NCBI GenBank assembly: GCA_905235135.1 | Contig: CAJOKR010000031.1 | Coordinates: forward strand, 1-41,735 | Origin: an uncultured Bacteroidales bacterium | GTDB taxonomy: Bacteria > Bacteroidota > Bacteroidia > Bacteroidales > WCHB1-69 | Direction: 5' to 3' | Length of the DNA stretch: 41,735 bases | Part shown: positions 25,734 to 34,809 of the stretch, in pieces | Numbering within the stretch: the stretch's first letter is position 1 | How the letters are laid out: every line of letters starts with the position of its first letter | The notes under the pieces: model-generated | Database searches by the model: none | Told to the model about the DNA's origin: nothing | What the model saw: the letters and a program-made list of their open reading frames with translations, nothing else | Position numbers and translations under genes: made by a program

Positions 25734-27004
25734 TTATTTCACAACAACCTTGGTGGTGTAAACCTTATCGTTTTGGTTGATCTTGAGCATGTAAACGCCA
25801 CTGTTGAGGTTGGAAACATTCACTTGGTGCCGGTGATGGTTTCGCCATAAACTTGCTGACCAACGATGTTGAAGAGTTGGATGTTGGCCTTCTCGTCGTT
25901 GCCGAGGTTCACGGTGAAGTTGTTGGTGGCGGGGTTCGGATAGACAGTGGGGTTGGTCTTCTCAATCTCAGGAACGTTCACGATAGCGCAGTCGTTGCAA
26001 GAAACCTTCGTGAGGATCCACGGATAGTGGCAAGTAGCGTTCCAAATGGGAGCGGGATAGAGATTATCGCGGAAGAAATCAGGAGTGGTTTGGTTCACGT
26101 TGTATTCGCTAATGATTGTACCCTGATTGTAGTTGTAGAACATCACATCGGGAGGAGTGACAGCGCTACCGCTGGCGAAGGGATAGTAATCGCTCTGAGA
26201 ATCTTTGTAAACCCATGCATAGAAGCGAGAGTGGTTTTCAATGTCATCATTCAAAGGAACAGTATAACCGCGCTTCAAAGTATAAGTCACATTGATATAT
26301 TTGTTCGTGATACCCGTCAAACCGATAGGAACAACATATTCAGCAGCGTAAATACCACCAGTCTCGCTCGTGTCAGAGCAATCTTCTGCGGTCAAGGGAA
26401 CCTTGTAGATGGTAGCACCAGTAGTCATGTGGGTGTTTACATCGTAAGGAACGTCAAAATATTGCACGCAATTAACATTGCCAGCGGACAAGAGCGTCAT
26501 GTCATTTTCATTAAGAGTGGTGTTGACGGCAACAATAAGGGTATCAACATTATTGGCCGGCACATTGGCACCGTGCAGGTAGCTACCGACGACAACCACA
26601 GAGTCAATGTTGTAGGAGGTAGTGCCATTCATGGAAATACCACCTTCCTCAGCCACTTCATCCCAAACAGTGTTGGTGAAATCATAAGTTTGACCCCAAC
26701 CAAACCAAAAACCGTAACCGGTATCGCCATCGCTATAATGGGTCAGACCATTAGAGTCAACAGCAACACGACCGATGGCGATGTCATCCATTCCAGGTTC
26801 TTCAGCCCAATAAGTCCAGATGGTGGTAGCATAGTCCAACCATTCTGCTGCGGCAGCGCCTCTGTCAGCAGTGGTGGTTTTGTGGGTGATTTCAGGCATA
26901 CCAGCAATCTTAACAGCATTCTTATGAGAAGCTTTCGGCTGGATTTGTGCAAAGCTGAAAGAAACCATCAGCATTGCAGCTACTAACATGTAAAGTTTTT
27001 TCAT
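25734..27004 (-). CDS. T9SS cargo protein of unknown function, frameshifted in the sorting domain
   Basis: Signal MKKLYMLVAAMLMVSFSFAQ. The middle is about 300 residues of beta-rich exported protein (WLDYATTIWTYWAEEPGMDD, GYGFWFGWGQTYDFTNTVWD, NKYINVTYTLKRGYTVPLND). The CTD starts PTVYPNPATNNFTVNLG and runs into GETITGTK, where the frame stops at 25820. The neighbouring frame supplies VNVSNLNSGVYMLKINQNDK and VYTTKVVVK, the missing CTD end, to a stop at 25734. One G restored at 25825 or so (AAGTG to AAGGTG) rejoins them as GTKVNV. The full protein is about 422 residues. Confidence 0.8.
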
Positions 27005-27054
27005 TGTTTAATTGTTTTAATTATTACTGATTTTAGTTTTTCCAATTAAGGCCG

Positions 27055-27062
27055 CAAAGATA
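27055..27062 (-). promoter_or_regulatory. -7 box of the T9SS gene
   Basis: Minus strand TATCTTTG, 51 bases before the ATG at 27004. The -33 element is not clear. Confidence 0.5.
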
Positions 27063-27132
27063 CTTTTTTTATTGATGTCTCGGAAAAAATTTTTCATAAA
27101 AATTCTTAAAAGCCAAATGTTGAAAAAAATTG

Positions 27133-27172
27133 TATTTTTGCGCCGCTTTTCAAGAAGATGTTCTGTGGCGGG
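27133..27172 (+). promoter_or_regulatory. rho promoter -7 box and leader hairpin
   Basis: TATTTTTG at 27133-27140 is followed by CGCCGC ... GTGGCG pairing (27141 to about 27171), with inner AAGAA/TTCT. The leader to the ATG at 27267 is about 120 bases, long for this window. In other bacteria rho leaders mediate autoregulation; whether that holds here is inference. Confidence 0.4.
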
Positions 27173-27266
27173 GAAAACGAGGCTGCCAGTCGATTGTCAG
27201 TCGCGCCGCTGCGAATAATCCAATGCAAGTTTTATCAAAAAAAGTAATGACAAGACCTAAAAAAGT

Positions 27267-29153
27267 ATGTCAGAGGTAAGCGAAAACAAACCCAGAAGAA
27301 GAAGAATTGTAAGAGGCGGAGACGCTTTACTGGCCACTTCCAACGAAACGAAAATGAAAGGGAAAGCCCGTGTGGCGGAGAAAAACACCACCCCGCTGTT
27401 CAATATCGTGAAGGCGGTTTCCGAAAAAATCAATACGACTCAAGAGAGCAAACCGGAAACGGAAGAGGTGATTCAATATGCCAATCCGCTCCCGTTGCAG
27501 GAAAAGCCTCGCCAAACGCGCGGCCGCAAGCCCAAGGCGCAACCGGCGGCAGAACCCGTTGCGGAACCTGTATCAGAACCAGCACCTGCGGAAGATACCA
27601 GCACTCCCGAACCCCCAAAAAAACGCCGCGGACGTCCCAAAAAACAAACTGCCGTGCAAGAGGAAACTCCAGTGGAAACTGTTGTGAAGGAATCGAAACC
27701 CTCTCTTGAGGATCGTCAGTTGAGTATGGAAGAAATCTGGCAACCGCAGGATTTGGTTGCCGACAATCAACTGCTTTTGGATGCTGAAGAGGTGCTTTCG
27801 TCAAAAGTGACAACCGAATCGGAGGTTTCCGAAGAAAATCCTGCGCCGAAACCCAAACGCGGTCGTCCCAAGAAGAAAAAAACCGAGGAAGAAGCTCCGA
27901 AACAGGAAAAGAATCAGGAACCTGCCAAACAGGAAGAAAAACCGAAGGCCCCCGCGGAATATCCGGTGCAGGAGGCAGAAACCCCTGCCGCCCAAGCTGA
28001 GGAAACGCCCGTCCCCTACATGGCCAACGCCCAATACGACGGTTCCGTGATGGCGGAGGGTGTGCTCGAAATCACCAGCGAGAACTGCGGTTTCCTGCGT
28101 TCTTCGGACTACAACTACCTCTCTTCCCCTGACGATATTTACGTCTCCATGTCGCAGATCAAGCTCTTCGGACTGAAGAACGGCGACACCGTGTTGGGTG
28201 CTATCCGTCCGCCGAAGCCTGGCGAGAAATACTTCCCGCTGACCAAAATCGAGAGAATCAACGGCTGTCTGCCCGAGGAAATCCGCGACCGTATCCCGTT
28301 CGATTACCTCACCCCGATGTTCCCGGACGAGAAAATCAACATCACCGGTCACCCCGGCTGCAAACTTTCCACCCGCATCATCGACCTATTCGCCCCCATC
28401 GGCAAGGGTCAGCGCGGATTGATTGTGGCTCAGCCGAAAACGGGTAAAACGGTACTGCTCAAGGATATAGCCAACGCTATTGCCTACAACCATCCCGAAA
28501 TTTACCTCATCATCCTGCTCATCGACGAGCGTCCTGAAGAGGTTACCGACATGCAGCGCAGCGTGAATGCCGAGGTGATTTCCTCCACGTTCGATGAGCC
28601 GGCGGAACGGCACGTGAAAATCGCCAATATGGTCCTCGACAAGGCGAAACGTATGGTGGAATGCGGTCACGATGTCTGCATCCTGCTTGACTCTATCACC
28701 CGTCTGGCCCGCGCTTTCAACACCATGGCGCCGGCATCCGGCAAGGTGCTCTCCGGCGGTGTGGAGGCCAACGCCCTGCAGAAGCCTAAACGCTTCTTCG
28801 GTGCGGCCCGTAATGTGGAAAACGGCGGATCCCTGACCATCATCTCCACCGCCCTCATTGACACGGGTTCCCGTATGGATGAGGTGATTTTCGAGGAATT
28901 CAAGGGTACGGGTAATATGGAGCTGCAACTCGACCGTAAACTTTCCAACAAGCGCATCTACCCGGCTGTCGATATTGTAGCTTCAAGTACTCGTCGCGAT
29001 GACCTGCTGCAAGATGCCGCTACCCTCCAGAAGGTTTGGATTCTGCGTAACCACATCGCCGATATGACCACTATCGAGGCTATGAATCTGGTGATCAGCA
29101 ATATGCAAGATACCAAAAACAATGAGGAATTCCTCAATTCAATGAACGGTTAA
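27267..29153 (+). CDS. rho: Transcription termination factor Rho with long disordered N-terminal region
   Basis: 628 residues against about 420 in E. coli. Residues 1-250 are low-complexity and highly charged, rich in Pro, Glu and Lys, with two AT-hook-like cores (KRRGRPKKQ near 120, KRGRPKKKK near 197). The RNA-binding domain starts near 255 ([20 protein letters not shown]), Walker A QPKTGKT near 390, Walker [18 protein letters not shown], and the Q/R-loop region [20 protein letters not shown] follows. It is the hexameric RNA helicase that ends transcription. The long N-terminus is typical of Bacteroidota Rho. A serine-hydrolase gene follows after 27 bases. Confidence 0.96.
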   Translation: MSEVSENKPRRRRIVRGGDALLATSNETKMKGKARVAEKNTTPLFNIVKAVSEKINTTQESKPETEEVIQYANPLPLQEKPRQTRGRKPKAQPAAEPVAEPVSEPAPAEDTSTPEPPKKRRGRPKKQTAVQEETPVETVVKESKPSLEDRQLSMEEIWQPQDLVADNQLLLDAEEVLSSKVTTESEVSEENPAPKPKRGRPKKKKTEEEAPKQEKNQEPAKQEEKPKAPAEYPVQEAETPAAQAEETPVPYMANAQYDGSVMAEGVLEITSENCGFLRSSDYNYLSSPDDIYVSMSQIKLFGLKNGDTVLGAIRPPKPGEKYFPLTKIERINGCLPEEIRDRIPFDYLTPMFPDEKINITGHPGCKLSTRIIDLFAPIGKGQRGLIVAQPKTGKTVLLKDIANAIAYNHPEIYLIILLIDERPEEVTDMQRSVNAEVISSTFDEPAERHVKIANMVLDKAKRMVECGHDVCILLDSITRLARAFNTMAPASGKVLSGGVEANALQKPKRFFGAARNVENGGSLTIISTALIDTGSRMDEVIFEEFKGTGNMELQLDRKLSNKRIYPAVDIVASSTRRDDLLQDAATLQKVWILRNHIADMTTIEAMNLVISNMQDTKNNEEFLNSMNG

Positions 29154-29180
29154 AATATTTTATCCGTTTGCGCTAATTTG

Positions 29181-30443
29181 ATGAAACAGATTTTGTTTTC
29201 CATAGCCGTGTTGGTATGCCTCGCCATGAATCTCAAGGCGGACATCTACACGGCTTTTTTCACGGAAGAACGTTGCCGGCAACATCTTTTGGACACCATT
29301 GGCGACCGCTATGACATTGAAGCGTTGGAGTTTGTGGCCAATGAGATGTCGGAAAAACTCAACGGGGTGATGCTGGTGGCGGTTCGGGACACGGTATTGC
29401 TGGAATATGCCTACGGGGAACTCCGTCTGACGGGGGATCCGCCCCGCCGGGATGTGCCCGAAAGCAACCGGATTACGGAAACCACCCTTTTCGACTTAGC
29501 TTCCATTTCCAAACAGTTTACCGCTGTGTCCGTTCTGCAGTTGTGTGCGCAGGGGAAGATCAACCTTGATGACACGATCACGCTCTATTTTCCCGATTTG
29601 CCGTATAGCGACGTGACTGTCAGACATTTGCTGACCCATACGTCGGGGATTCCCGAGTATTTCAAGTTCAAATACACGGTCTATGGGGGTGCGGCTTTTG
29701 TCGATAACGAGCTGCTGTTGAGGGTGTTGGAGAATCAGAAATATGCCAAGATTTTCCCAACGGGGACGAAGTTCGAGTATATCAATACCAACTACGCAAT
29801 TTTGGCGGCGTTGGTGGCGAAAGTGTCGGGGATGCCGTTTGAAGAGTATGTGCACGAGAACATTTTCAAGCCCGCCGGCATGAAAAACACCCGCTTTTTC
29901 ACCGAAATCGTGGGCATTGACGCCAAGCAGGGCAAACAATATCCCGATGTGAATCCGAAATCGGAGGATGTGAACGTGAAAGCCCTACCGTCAGATGTGC
30001 CAATCGCCATCGGGCACCGCAGAGGGGGCGTTTTGGCAAAATACGACCGACTCAACGGAGTGCTCGGCGACAAAGGCATCTATTCCAACGTCGAGGATAT
30101 GTTGCGGTGGGCCAATGCCATGTTCATCGACTACAAGATTCTGCCGAAAGAGTGGGTGGATTTGGCCTCGCAACGCGAAAACCAGCTGGACAACGGCAAG
30201 TTACCGACCAGCATCTACGGTTTCGGCTACCGCATTGAGGAAAGCCCCGTACACGGCAAACTGGTCTATCACGGCGGCCTCTGGAACGGTTTCCAGAACC
30301 TGTTCCTCTACCGCCCATCCGACAACGTAGTAATCATCTTCCTCAGCAACCTCTACAACAAGGCCCACGCCGGCCGTAGCGACCAGATACTCAATATTCT
30401 CGATGGAACTCGTGACGAGGAGGAATTGATAATCGATAATTGA
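29181..30443 (+). CDS. Serine hydrolase of the beta-lactamase class C/PBP-like family
   Basis: 420 residues from ATG 29181 (the TTG three bases before is a less likely start). Signal peptide MKQILFSIAVLVCLAMNLKA. Catalytic SxxK is Ser108-Ile-Ser-Lys111 (DLASISKQF), YxN lies in EYINTNYAIL near residue 200, and HGG in VYHGGLWNGF replaces KTG. Other family text: LLTHTSGIPEYF and DKGIYSNVEDMLRWANAMFI. Members include penicillin-binding esterases and D-amino-acid peptidases; resistance activity cannot be assumed. It lies 27 bases after rho, perhaps by read-through. A palindromic repeat begins 4 bases after the stop. Confidence 0.88.
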   Translation: MKQILFSIAVLVCLAMNLKADIYTAFFTEERCRQHLLDTIGDRYDIEALEFVANEMSEKLNGVMLVAVRDTVLLEYAYGELRLTGDPPRRDVPESNRITETTLFDLASISKQFTAVSVLQLCAQGKINLDDTITLYFPDLPYSDVTVRHLLTHTSGIPEYFKFKYTVYGGAAFVDNELLLRVLENQKYAKIFPTGTKFEYINTNYAILAALVAKVSGMPFEEYVHENIFKPAGMKNTRFFTEIVGIDAKQGKQYPDVNPKSEDVNVKALPSDVPIAIGHRRGGVLAKYDRLNGVLGDKGIYSNVEDMLRWANAMFIDYKILPKEWVDLASQRENQLDNGKLPTSIYGFGYRIEESPVHGKLVYHGGLWNGFQNLFLYRPSDNVVIIFLSNLYNKAHAGRSDQILNILDGTRDEEELIIDN

Positions 30444-30446
30444 TGC

Positions 30447-30476
30447 TGTAGAGACGCAAAATTTTGCGTCTCTACA
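30447..30476. repeat. GTAGAGACG palindromic element, copy 3 (core CAAAATTTTG)
   Basis: Perfect 30-base palindrome including the outer T/A pair. Starts 4 bases after the serine-hydrolase stop codon, where it could also act as a transcript-end hairpin. Confidence 0.85.
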
Positions 30477-30503
30477 TAACCCATAACCTTGTAATCCCTT
30501 TTT

Positions 30504-31343
30504 ATGAACCACTACCCCGCCAATTACCACACCCACTGCCTCTATTGTGATGGCAAGAGCACCCTGGAAGAGCATGTCCGGGAGGCCGAGAAGCAAAGGC
30601 TTTTGCAGCTCGGATTTTCATCGCACGCACCGGTGCCGTTTGAGAACAACTTCGCCATTTCGGAAGAGAAACTGCCGGAATACATCCACGAAATCGAAAA
30701 TCTACAGCCGAAAACCGATGTGCAGCTGCTGAAATCTTTGGAATGCGACTTTATTCCGGGTATGACCGTGGATTTCACTGACAGACAATCGGTTAATGGT
30801 CTTGACTACGTTATCGGCGGGGTGCATTTAGTGCGTCCCCCGCACGGCGACGGGCTCTGGTTTATCGACGGCCCCAAACAGGAAATCTACGATGAGGGTT
30901 TGCGCAACTTGTTCGACAACAACATCAAGTTAGCTGTGACCACGTTTTGGGAGCAGACTTTCGAAATGCTGGAAACACAGAAAATGGACATCATCGCCCA
31001 TTTCGACAAGATCAAGATGCACAACCGGAACCGTTTCTTCACGGAGGATGAATCGTGGTATAAAGTACTGGCGGATAAGGCGATACAGCTTATCAAACGG
31101 CATAATGTCATCGTTGAGGTAAACACGCGGGGGCTGTATAAAAAGCGCAGCGACAGTTTCTATCCTTCCACCGAACTGTTGATGAAAGCCCGTAAGGCTG
31201 ACATTCCAGTGCTGATCAGCAGTGACGCGCACAAAGCGGATGAGCTGACGCTGTTCGTACCCGAGGCATTGGAAGAGCTGCAACGCTGCGGATATGACCA
31301 CACCGCATATTTCGATACCGAAAAAGGTCGGTTTGTTTATTAA
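30504..31343 (+). CDS. PHP-family histidinol-phosphatase-like protein
   Basis: 279 residues. N-terminal metal motif NYHTHCLYCDG (HxH), GFSSHAPVPFENN, a central GGVHLVRPP, IIAHFDKIKMHN, and a C-terminal SSDAHKADEL, all typical of the PHP histidinol-phosphatase (HisK/HisJ) group. The predicted reaction is dephosphorylation of L-histidinol phosphate in histidine synthesis, in the cytoplasm. No other his genes are near, so another phosphoester substrate is possible. It is flanked by palindromic elements on both sides (30447 and 31364). Confidence 0.82.
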   Translation: MNHYPANYHTHCLYCDGKSTLEEHVREAEKQRLLQLGFSSHAPVPFENNFAISEEKLPEYIHEIENLQPKTDVQLLKSLECDFIPGMTVDFTDRQSVNGLDYVIGGVHLVRPPHGDGLWFIDGPKQEIYDEGLRNLFDNNIKLAVTTFWEQTFEMLETQKMDIIAHFDKIKMHNRNRFFTEDESWYKVLADKAIQLIKRHNVIVEVNTRGLYKKRSDSFYPSTELLMKARKADIPVLISSDAHKADELTLFVPEALEELQRCGYDHTAYFDTEKGRFVY

Positions 31344-31363
31344 CCCCATTTGTGTTTGCCGTT

Positions 31364-31391
31364 GTAGAGACGCGGCGCGCCGCGTCTCTAC
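31364..31391. repeat. GTAGAGACG palindromic element, copy 4 (core CGGCGCGCCG)
   Basis: Perfect 28-base palindrome, 21 bases after the PHP gene stop and just ahead of the CBS-gene promoter. Confidence 0.85.
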
Positions 31392-31404
31392 GCGAAATGT
31401 TCCA

Positions 31405-31439
31405 TTTGTCAGGGTGTATCCGTAATTTATGTACCTTTG
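31405..31439 (+). promoter_or_regulatory. Promoter of the CBS-domain gene
   Basis: -33 TTTG at 31405-31408, a 23-base spacer, -7 TACCTTTG at 31432-31439. The ATG at 31462 lies 23 bases beyond. This argues against the in-frame Met at 31429, which would sit inside the promoter. Confidence 0.55.
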
Positions 31440-31461
31440 CGGCGTAAAAAACAAGGCAAAG

Positions 31462-32142
31462 ATGGAAAACAAGGCTGCGCAATTTTTGGAACGATACCGC
31501 GAGATTGAGGAATGGGTCCTCAACAATTTGAATGTCACGGAGATGAAGGATTTGGAGCAGATGCCGCAGTACAAAGGCATCCGCAGCAACCTAGCCTTCT
31601 GCCGGCTGTTGCGCAACCTACTGTCGCACTACGACTGGTCGAAGGCGGGCAACGATATGGTTATTGTCACGGATCAGGCAGTGCGGCAAGTTAACAACCT
31701 TTACTATTCGCTCAACCCGATGACGCTCATGCGAGTGGCCATCCGCGCGGGACAGATTTTCGCACCGTCGCCGGAAGATTCCGTGCTCGCCGCCGTGAAA
31801 GTGATGCAGCGCAATGATTACTCCTACATCCCCATCGTGGAAAACCATCGGATTGTGGGGGTCTTCAGCACCAAAACGTTAATGCGGATTGTGGCCGAAG
31901 ACAATTCCGTTCTGCTTTCCGAAAACCTGAAATTCAGGGATATAGCCGGTTTCACGCAGATAGCCGACGAACCTACAGCACATTACGGTTTCATCAATCC
32001 GAACACCACCGTGGAAGACGTCAGCCTCAAATTCCAACGTTCAAAATCACGCAAAGTCCGTTTGGATATGTTGTTTATCACGGATAATGGCCGTTCGGAC
32101 GGCATGTTGCAAGGGATGGTTACGCCCGTGGATATCCTCTGA
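31462..32142 (+). CDS. CBS-domain protein
   Basis: 226 residues from MENKAAQFLERYREIEEWVL. The N-terminal half is helical (FLERYREIEEWVLNNLNVTE, FCRLLRNLLSHYDWSKAGND). A CBS pair follows: PEDSVLAAVKVMQRNDYSYI, PIVENHRIVGVFSTKTLMRI, then NPNTTVEDVSLKFQRSKSRK and VRLDMLFITDNG ... LQGMVTPVDIL. CBS pairs usually bind adenine nucleotides. No catalytic domain is attached, so it is probably a small sensor or regulatory subunit with unknown partner. Its TGA stop is one base before a palindromic element. Confidence 0.75.
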   Translation: MENKAAQFLERYREIEEWVLNNLNVTEMKDLEQMPQYKGIRSNLAFCRLLRNLLSHYDWSKAGNDMVIVTDQAVRQVNNLYYSLNPMTLMRVAIRAGQIFAPSPEDSVLAAVKVMQRNDYSYIPIVENHRIVGVFSTKTLMRIVAEDNSVLLSENLKFRDIAGFTQIADEPTAHYGFINPNTTVEDVSLKFQRSKSRKVRLDMLFITDNGRSDGMLQGMVTPVDIL

Positions 32143-32143
32143 C

Positions 32144-32205
32144 GTAGAGACGCGCCATGGCACGTCTCTACAGAAACCAACATGGCGCGTCTCTACAAAA
32201 ACCAA
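32144..32205. repeat. GTAGAGACG palindromic element, copy 5 (core CGCCATGGCA), with tandem-duplicated right half
   Basis: 32144-32171 is the palindrome with one core mismatch. From 32156 a 25-base unit (CATGGCRCG-TCTCTACA-RAAACCAA) occurs twice in tandem (32156-32180, 32181-32205) with two differences. The right half of the element together with its flank was therefore duplicated. Confidence 0.8.
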
Positions 32206-32217
32206 CATAACGTGTTC

Positions 32218-32655
32218 CTAAGGAATCCATTCCGCGTATGACGTGTCCGTCTCCCGCAAACGCACACAGGCGAGGGTCACCGTTTCCGGCAGCCGCGACT
32301 GGATTTTCCCAGCAATGAAATTCAGCAGATTCTCTGTCGTGGGTTGGAAATCCACCGTGACGATTTTCTCGTAATTCTGTTTCAGTACCTCGATAAGTTG
32401 GGCATCGGTTTTGGCATTCAGCACCAAAGCATGGTCCAATAGCGAAATAACCTCCTCATTGACAAGCCGTTTCAAATCTCCAAAATCCATCACCATTCCG
32501 TTTTTCGGAGAATTTTCGTCGTGCAGCGGCTGCCCGGCGAGGGTGATGTCCATCTTGTAGGAATGACCGTGAATGTTGCGGCACAGCCCATCGTAGTTGC
32601 GCAGCGCATGGGCCATCTCAAAGGAGAATTGTTTGGTTATCTTAATGATACTCAT
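32218..32655 (-). CDS. queD: 6-carboxytetrahydropterin synthase QueD
   Basis: 145 residues. The CxxxHxH motif (Cys25, His29, His31 in GLCRNIHGHSYKMDI) and His16 (FEMAHALRN) supply the catalytic Cys and zinc ligands; MVMDFGDLK, DHALVLN and PTTENLLNFIA are also typical. It converts dihydroneopterin triphosphate to 6-carboxytetrahydropterin on the queuosine pathway. The start overlaps the stop of the endonuclease gene (ATGA), implying coupled translation at the end of a five-gene unit. Confidence 0.94.
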   Translation of the reverse strand: MSIIKITKQFSFEMAHALRNYDGLCRNIHGHSYKMDITLAGQPLHDENSPKNGMVMDFGDLKRLVNEEVISLLDHALVLNAKTDAQLIEVLKQNYEKIVTVDFQPTTENLLNFIAGKIQSRLPETVTLACVRLRETDTSYAEWIP

Positions 32656-33776
32656 TGCTTTACGATTTTGTAGGTGTAGATATTCTGTTCCGAAGAGAGT
32701 TTTATAAAATAGAGTCCGGCAGGAAAAGATGACAAGTCTATCTGAAGATTATCGGAATGGTCGGCCCGTTGTGAAAACAGCGTTCTTCCCGCAATATCAT
32801 GGATTTCAACTGTCATATCATCTGATTGAAAACCAAGAGATTGAATGTTGATAATGGAAGTAGTCGGGTTTGGATAAACATACCAGCAATATTGGTCAGA
32901 GTAGATGGATATGCTGGTTGTGAATGGGGTTTCATCGTTACCAAAAACCTTCTCCGCCAACTCGGGATAGTCGATGAAGGGATTTCGGTTGTGCTGGATC
33001 TGCCAAACGGCGTTGTTTCGGTCAATCTCCTTCTGGCTAACCGAATCCATCGCGGCCCATTGAAGCAGCAGCGTTTTCGCCCACGGCTTGAAGTCGCCGC
33101 CGGAGAAGTTGGACTGCGTTTCCACCCCGAGGTTCTTGTCCTTATAACAGGTGGCCATGTAGAAGTAGGTGCGGGCGAAGTCGCCTTTGAAACTGTCGAT
33201 GGGCTCGAACACCTGCCCCGAATAGCCGGAAATGTTGGAAGTGCCCACCTTACTGCCGTTGGTGCTCGTCCAAGTGGCATTGATCACATGGCCGATGGGC
33301 AGATTGCCGCGTTTGGAATTGACAAAGCCGTCGGTAGGGATAAGGTGGAAAAGGTCGGTGTACATCGGGGCCACACTGCCGCCGAACCAGCTTTTCGGCA
33401 CCGAATGTTCGCGGTTGTAACAATCACCCTCGCCGGAGTAGTTTCCGCATTGGTCGCTCACGAAGGTGAAATAGTATGCGGGAGTGCCGCCGGGCTGGTC
33501 GGAGTACATATCCCAAACCTTGCCGTTGTCGGGACGAACATCCGTAGTCTGGAAAAATTGCCATAACTCACTGTAAGACACGGAAGTGTGTGCTTTAATG
33601 ATGCTGTGTAAGGTAGTGCGCAACTCCTCCCCGCTTTTATCTTCGGCGGCGGCATAATAACCGGGGGGTGCCTGGGCGAAGACGGTTGTTGCGGTAAATA
33701 AAAACAAAACCGAAAACACAATCTGTAGAGACGTTGCGCGCAACGTCTCTACAAAACGAAAATGTATATTCTTCAT
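32652..33776 (-). CDS. T9SS-secreted endonuclease I (NucM/EndA-like) with palindromic-element insert in the signal peptide region
   Basis: About 374 residues from MKNIHFRF; an in-frame Met at 33785, overlapping the holA end, is the alternative start. The nuclease signature is YNREHSVPKSWFGG (catalytic His), then DLFHLIPTDGFVNSKRGNLP, IGHV and HNRNPFIDYPELAEKVFG. The CTD runs from YVYPNPTTSIINIQ to FIKLSSEQNIYTYKIVKQ. Expected role: secreted, nonspecific DNA degradation, perhaps for phosphate or nucleotide scavenging or biofilm turnover. Residues 9-18 (VETLRATSLQ) are encoded by a 30-bp palindromic repeat, just before the hydrophobic core IVFSVLFLFTATTVFAQ. The stop overlaps queD. Confidence 0.9.
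   Translation of the reverse strand: MKNIHFRFVETLRATSLQIVFSVLFLFTATTVFAQAPPGYYAAAEDKSGEELRTTLHSIIKAHTSVSYSELWQFFQTTDVRPDNGKVWDMYSDQPGGTPAYYFTFVSDQCGNYSGEGDCYNREHSVPKSWFGGSVAPMYTDLFHLIPTDGFVNSKRGNLPIGHVINATWTSTNGSKVGTSNISGYSGQVFEPIDSFKGDFARTYFYMATCYKDKNLGVETQSNFSGGDFKPWAKTLLLQWAAMDSVSQKEIDRNNAVWQIQHNRNPFIDYPELAEKVFGNDETPFTTSISIYSDQYCWYVYPNPTTSIINIQSLGFQSDDMTVEIHDIAGRTLFSQRADHSDNLQIDLSSFPAGLYFIKLSSEQNIYTYKIVKQ
33724..33753. repeat. GTAGAGACG palindromic element, copy 6 (core TTGCGCGCAA), inside the endonuclease gene
   Basis: Perfect 30-base palindrome, exactly ten codons, read as VETLRATSLQ in the n-region of the signal peptide. Identical to copy 7 at 41469-41498. Confidence 0.9.
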
Positions 33777-33777
33777 C

Positions 33778-34806
33778 TTACACATGGGTAATCTTGTAAA
33801 TCATCTCTTTCAACAATTCGGCGTCGTCATTGCTGGAATCCACGCCCTTGCATTTCAAATCGTATTCCCGCAGGATGGAGATAATCCGCGTCAGCTGCGG
33901 CATGGTGTGGTTGTTGGCAAAACCCACATTCCGGGCCATGATGCTCGGGGGCAGGTTGCCGAAAATGGTTCGCAAGGCGTCGTTGCTCTTGTCGGGGGAA
34001 AGATGGTAGCGGATCATCTTGTGGTAAAACGAGTAGAGCATGGTGATGGTGCGGATGTTGGGGTTTTCCTTCAGATGCAGCGTGAAATTGAGCATGATGT
34101 TGTACGCTTTCGACAGATTTCGGCTGCCGAGAGCCTCCTGAAGCTCGAAAATATTGTATTCCTTGCTGATGCCGATGTACTTTTCGACGATGTCGGGAGT
34201 GATTTCGCTGCCTGCGGGAATCACCACCTGCAGTTTTTGGAATTCCGTGTAGATACGAGACAGGTCATTGCCGATATGCTCGCCCAAAACGGCGGCAGTC
34301 TGCGGGCTGAGCCGGTAGTTGAACGTCTGTTCCGCTAAATTCTGGATCCAAGCGTTGAGATTCCAGTCTTTTATGCCTTCCGAATGGAAAACCACCCCGT
34401 GGGAAGCGTAAGCTTTCGTCTGCGCAGCCTTCATCGTGCCGTATTTGTAGCACACGATGAAGATGGTCTGCGGACTGGGGTTTTGCACGTAAGCATCCAA
34501 CAACTCGATATGTTTCAGCTCTTTAGCCTCCTTCAGGATGACCACACGGTAAGGGCTGCCGAAGGGGAACTGCTTGGCATTTGCCAGCACCATATCGGCT
34601 TCCGTGTCCTTGCCATAGAGCACCACCTGGTTGAAATCGCGCTCATCCGGCTCCAAAATGCTCTCCTCGAACATTTTGCAAAGCCGGTCGATGAAGAACG
34701 GTTCTTCGCCGTGCAGCAGGTAGACGGGCGCGAACTGCTTCTCGCGAATCTGCCGCACCATCGCGTCGAAGGTCACCGATTTGCTGGAACTCTCTCTCTT
34801 CGCCAT
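33778..34806 (-). CDS. holA: DNA polymerase III delta subunit
   Basis: 342 residues, normal for HolA. Opening MVRQIREKQFAPVYLLHGEE plus PFFIDRLCKMFEE, then DFNQVVLYGKDTEAD, FGSPYRVVILKEAKELK, GNDLSRIYTEFQKLQVVIP and YNIFELQEALGSRNLSKAYN are typical of the clamp-loader delta subunit, which opens the sliding clamp. It lies 3 bases after the small gene at 34810 and touches the endonuclease start, so all sit in one transcript. Confidence 0.93.
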   Translation of the reverse strand: MAKRESSSKSVTFDAMVRQIREKQFAPVYLLHGEEPFFIDRLCKMFEESILEPDERDFNQVVLYGKDTEADMVLANAKQFPFGSPYRVVILKEAKELKHIELLDAYVQNPSPQTIFIVCYKYGTMKAAQTKAYASHGVVFHSEGIKDWNLNAWIQNLAEQTFNYRLSPQTAAVLGEHIGNDLSRIYTEFQKLQVVIPAGSEITPDIVEKYIGISKEYNIFELQEALGSRNLSKAYNIMLNFTLHLKENPNIRTITMLYSFYHKMIRYHLSPDKSNDALRTIFGNLPPSIMARNVGFANNHTMPQLTRIISILREYDLKCKGVDSSNDDAELLKEMIYKITHV

Positions 34807-34809
34807 ATC

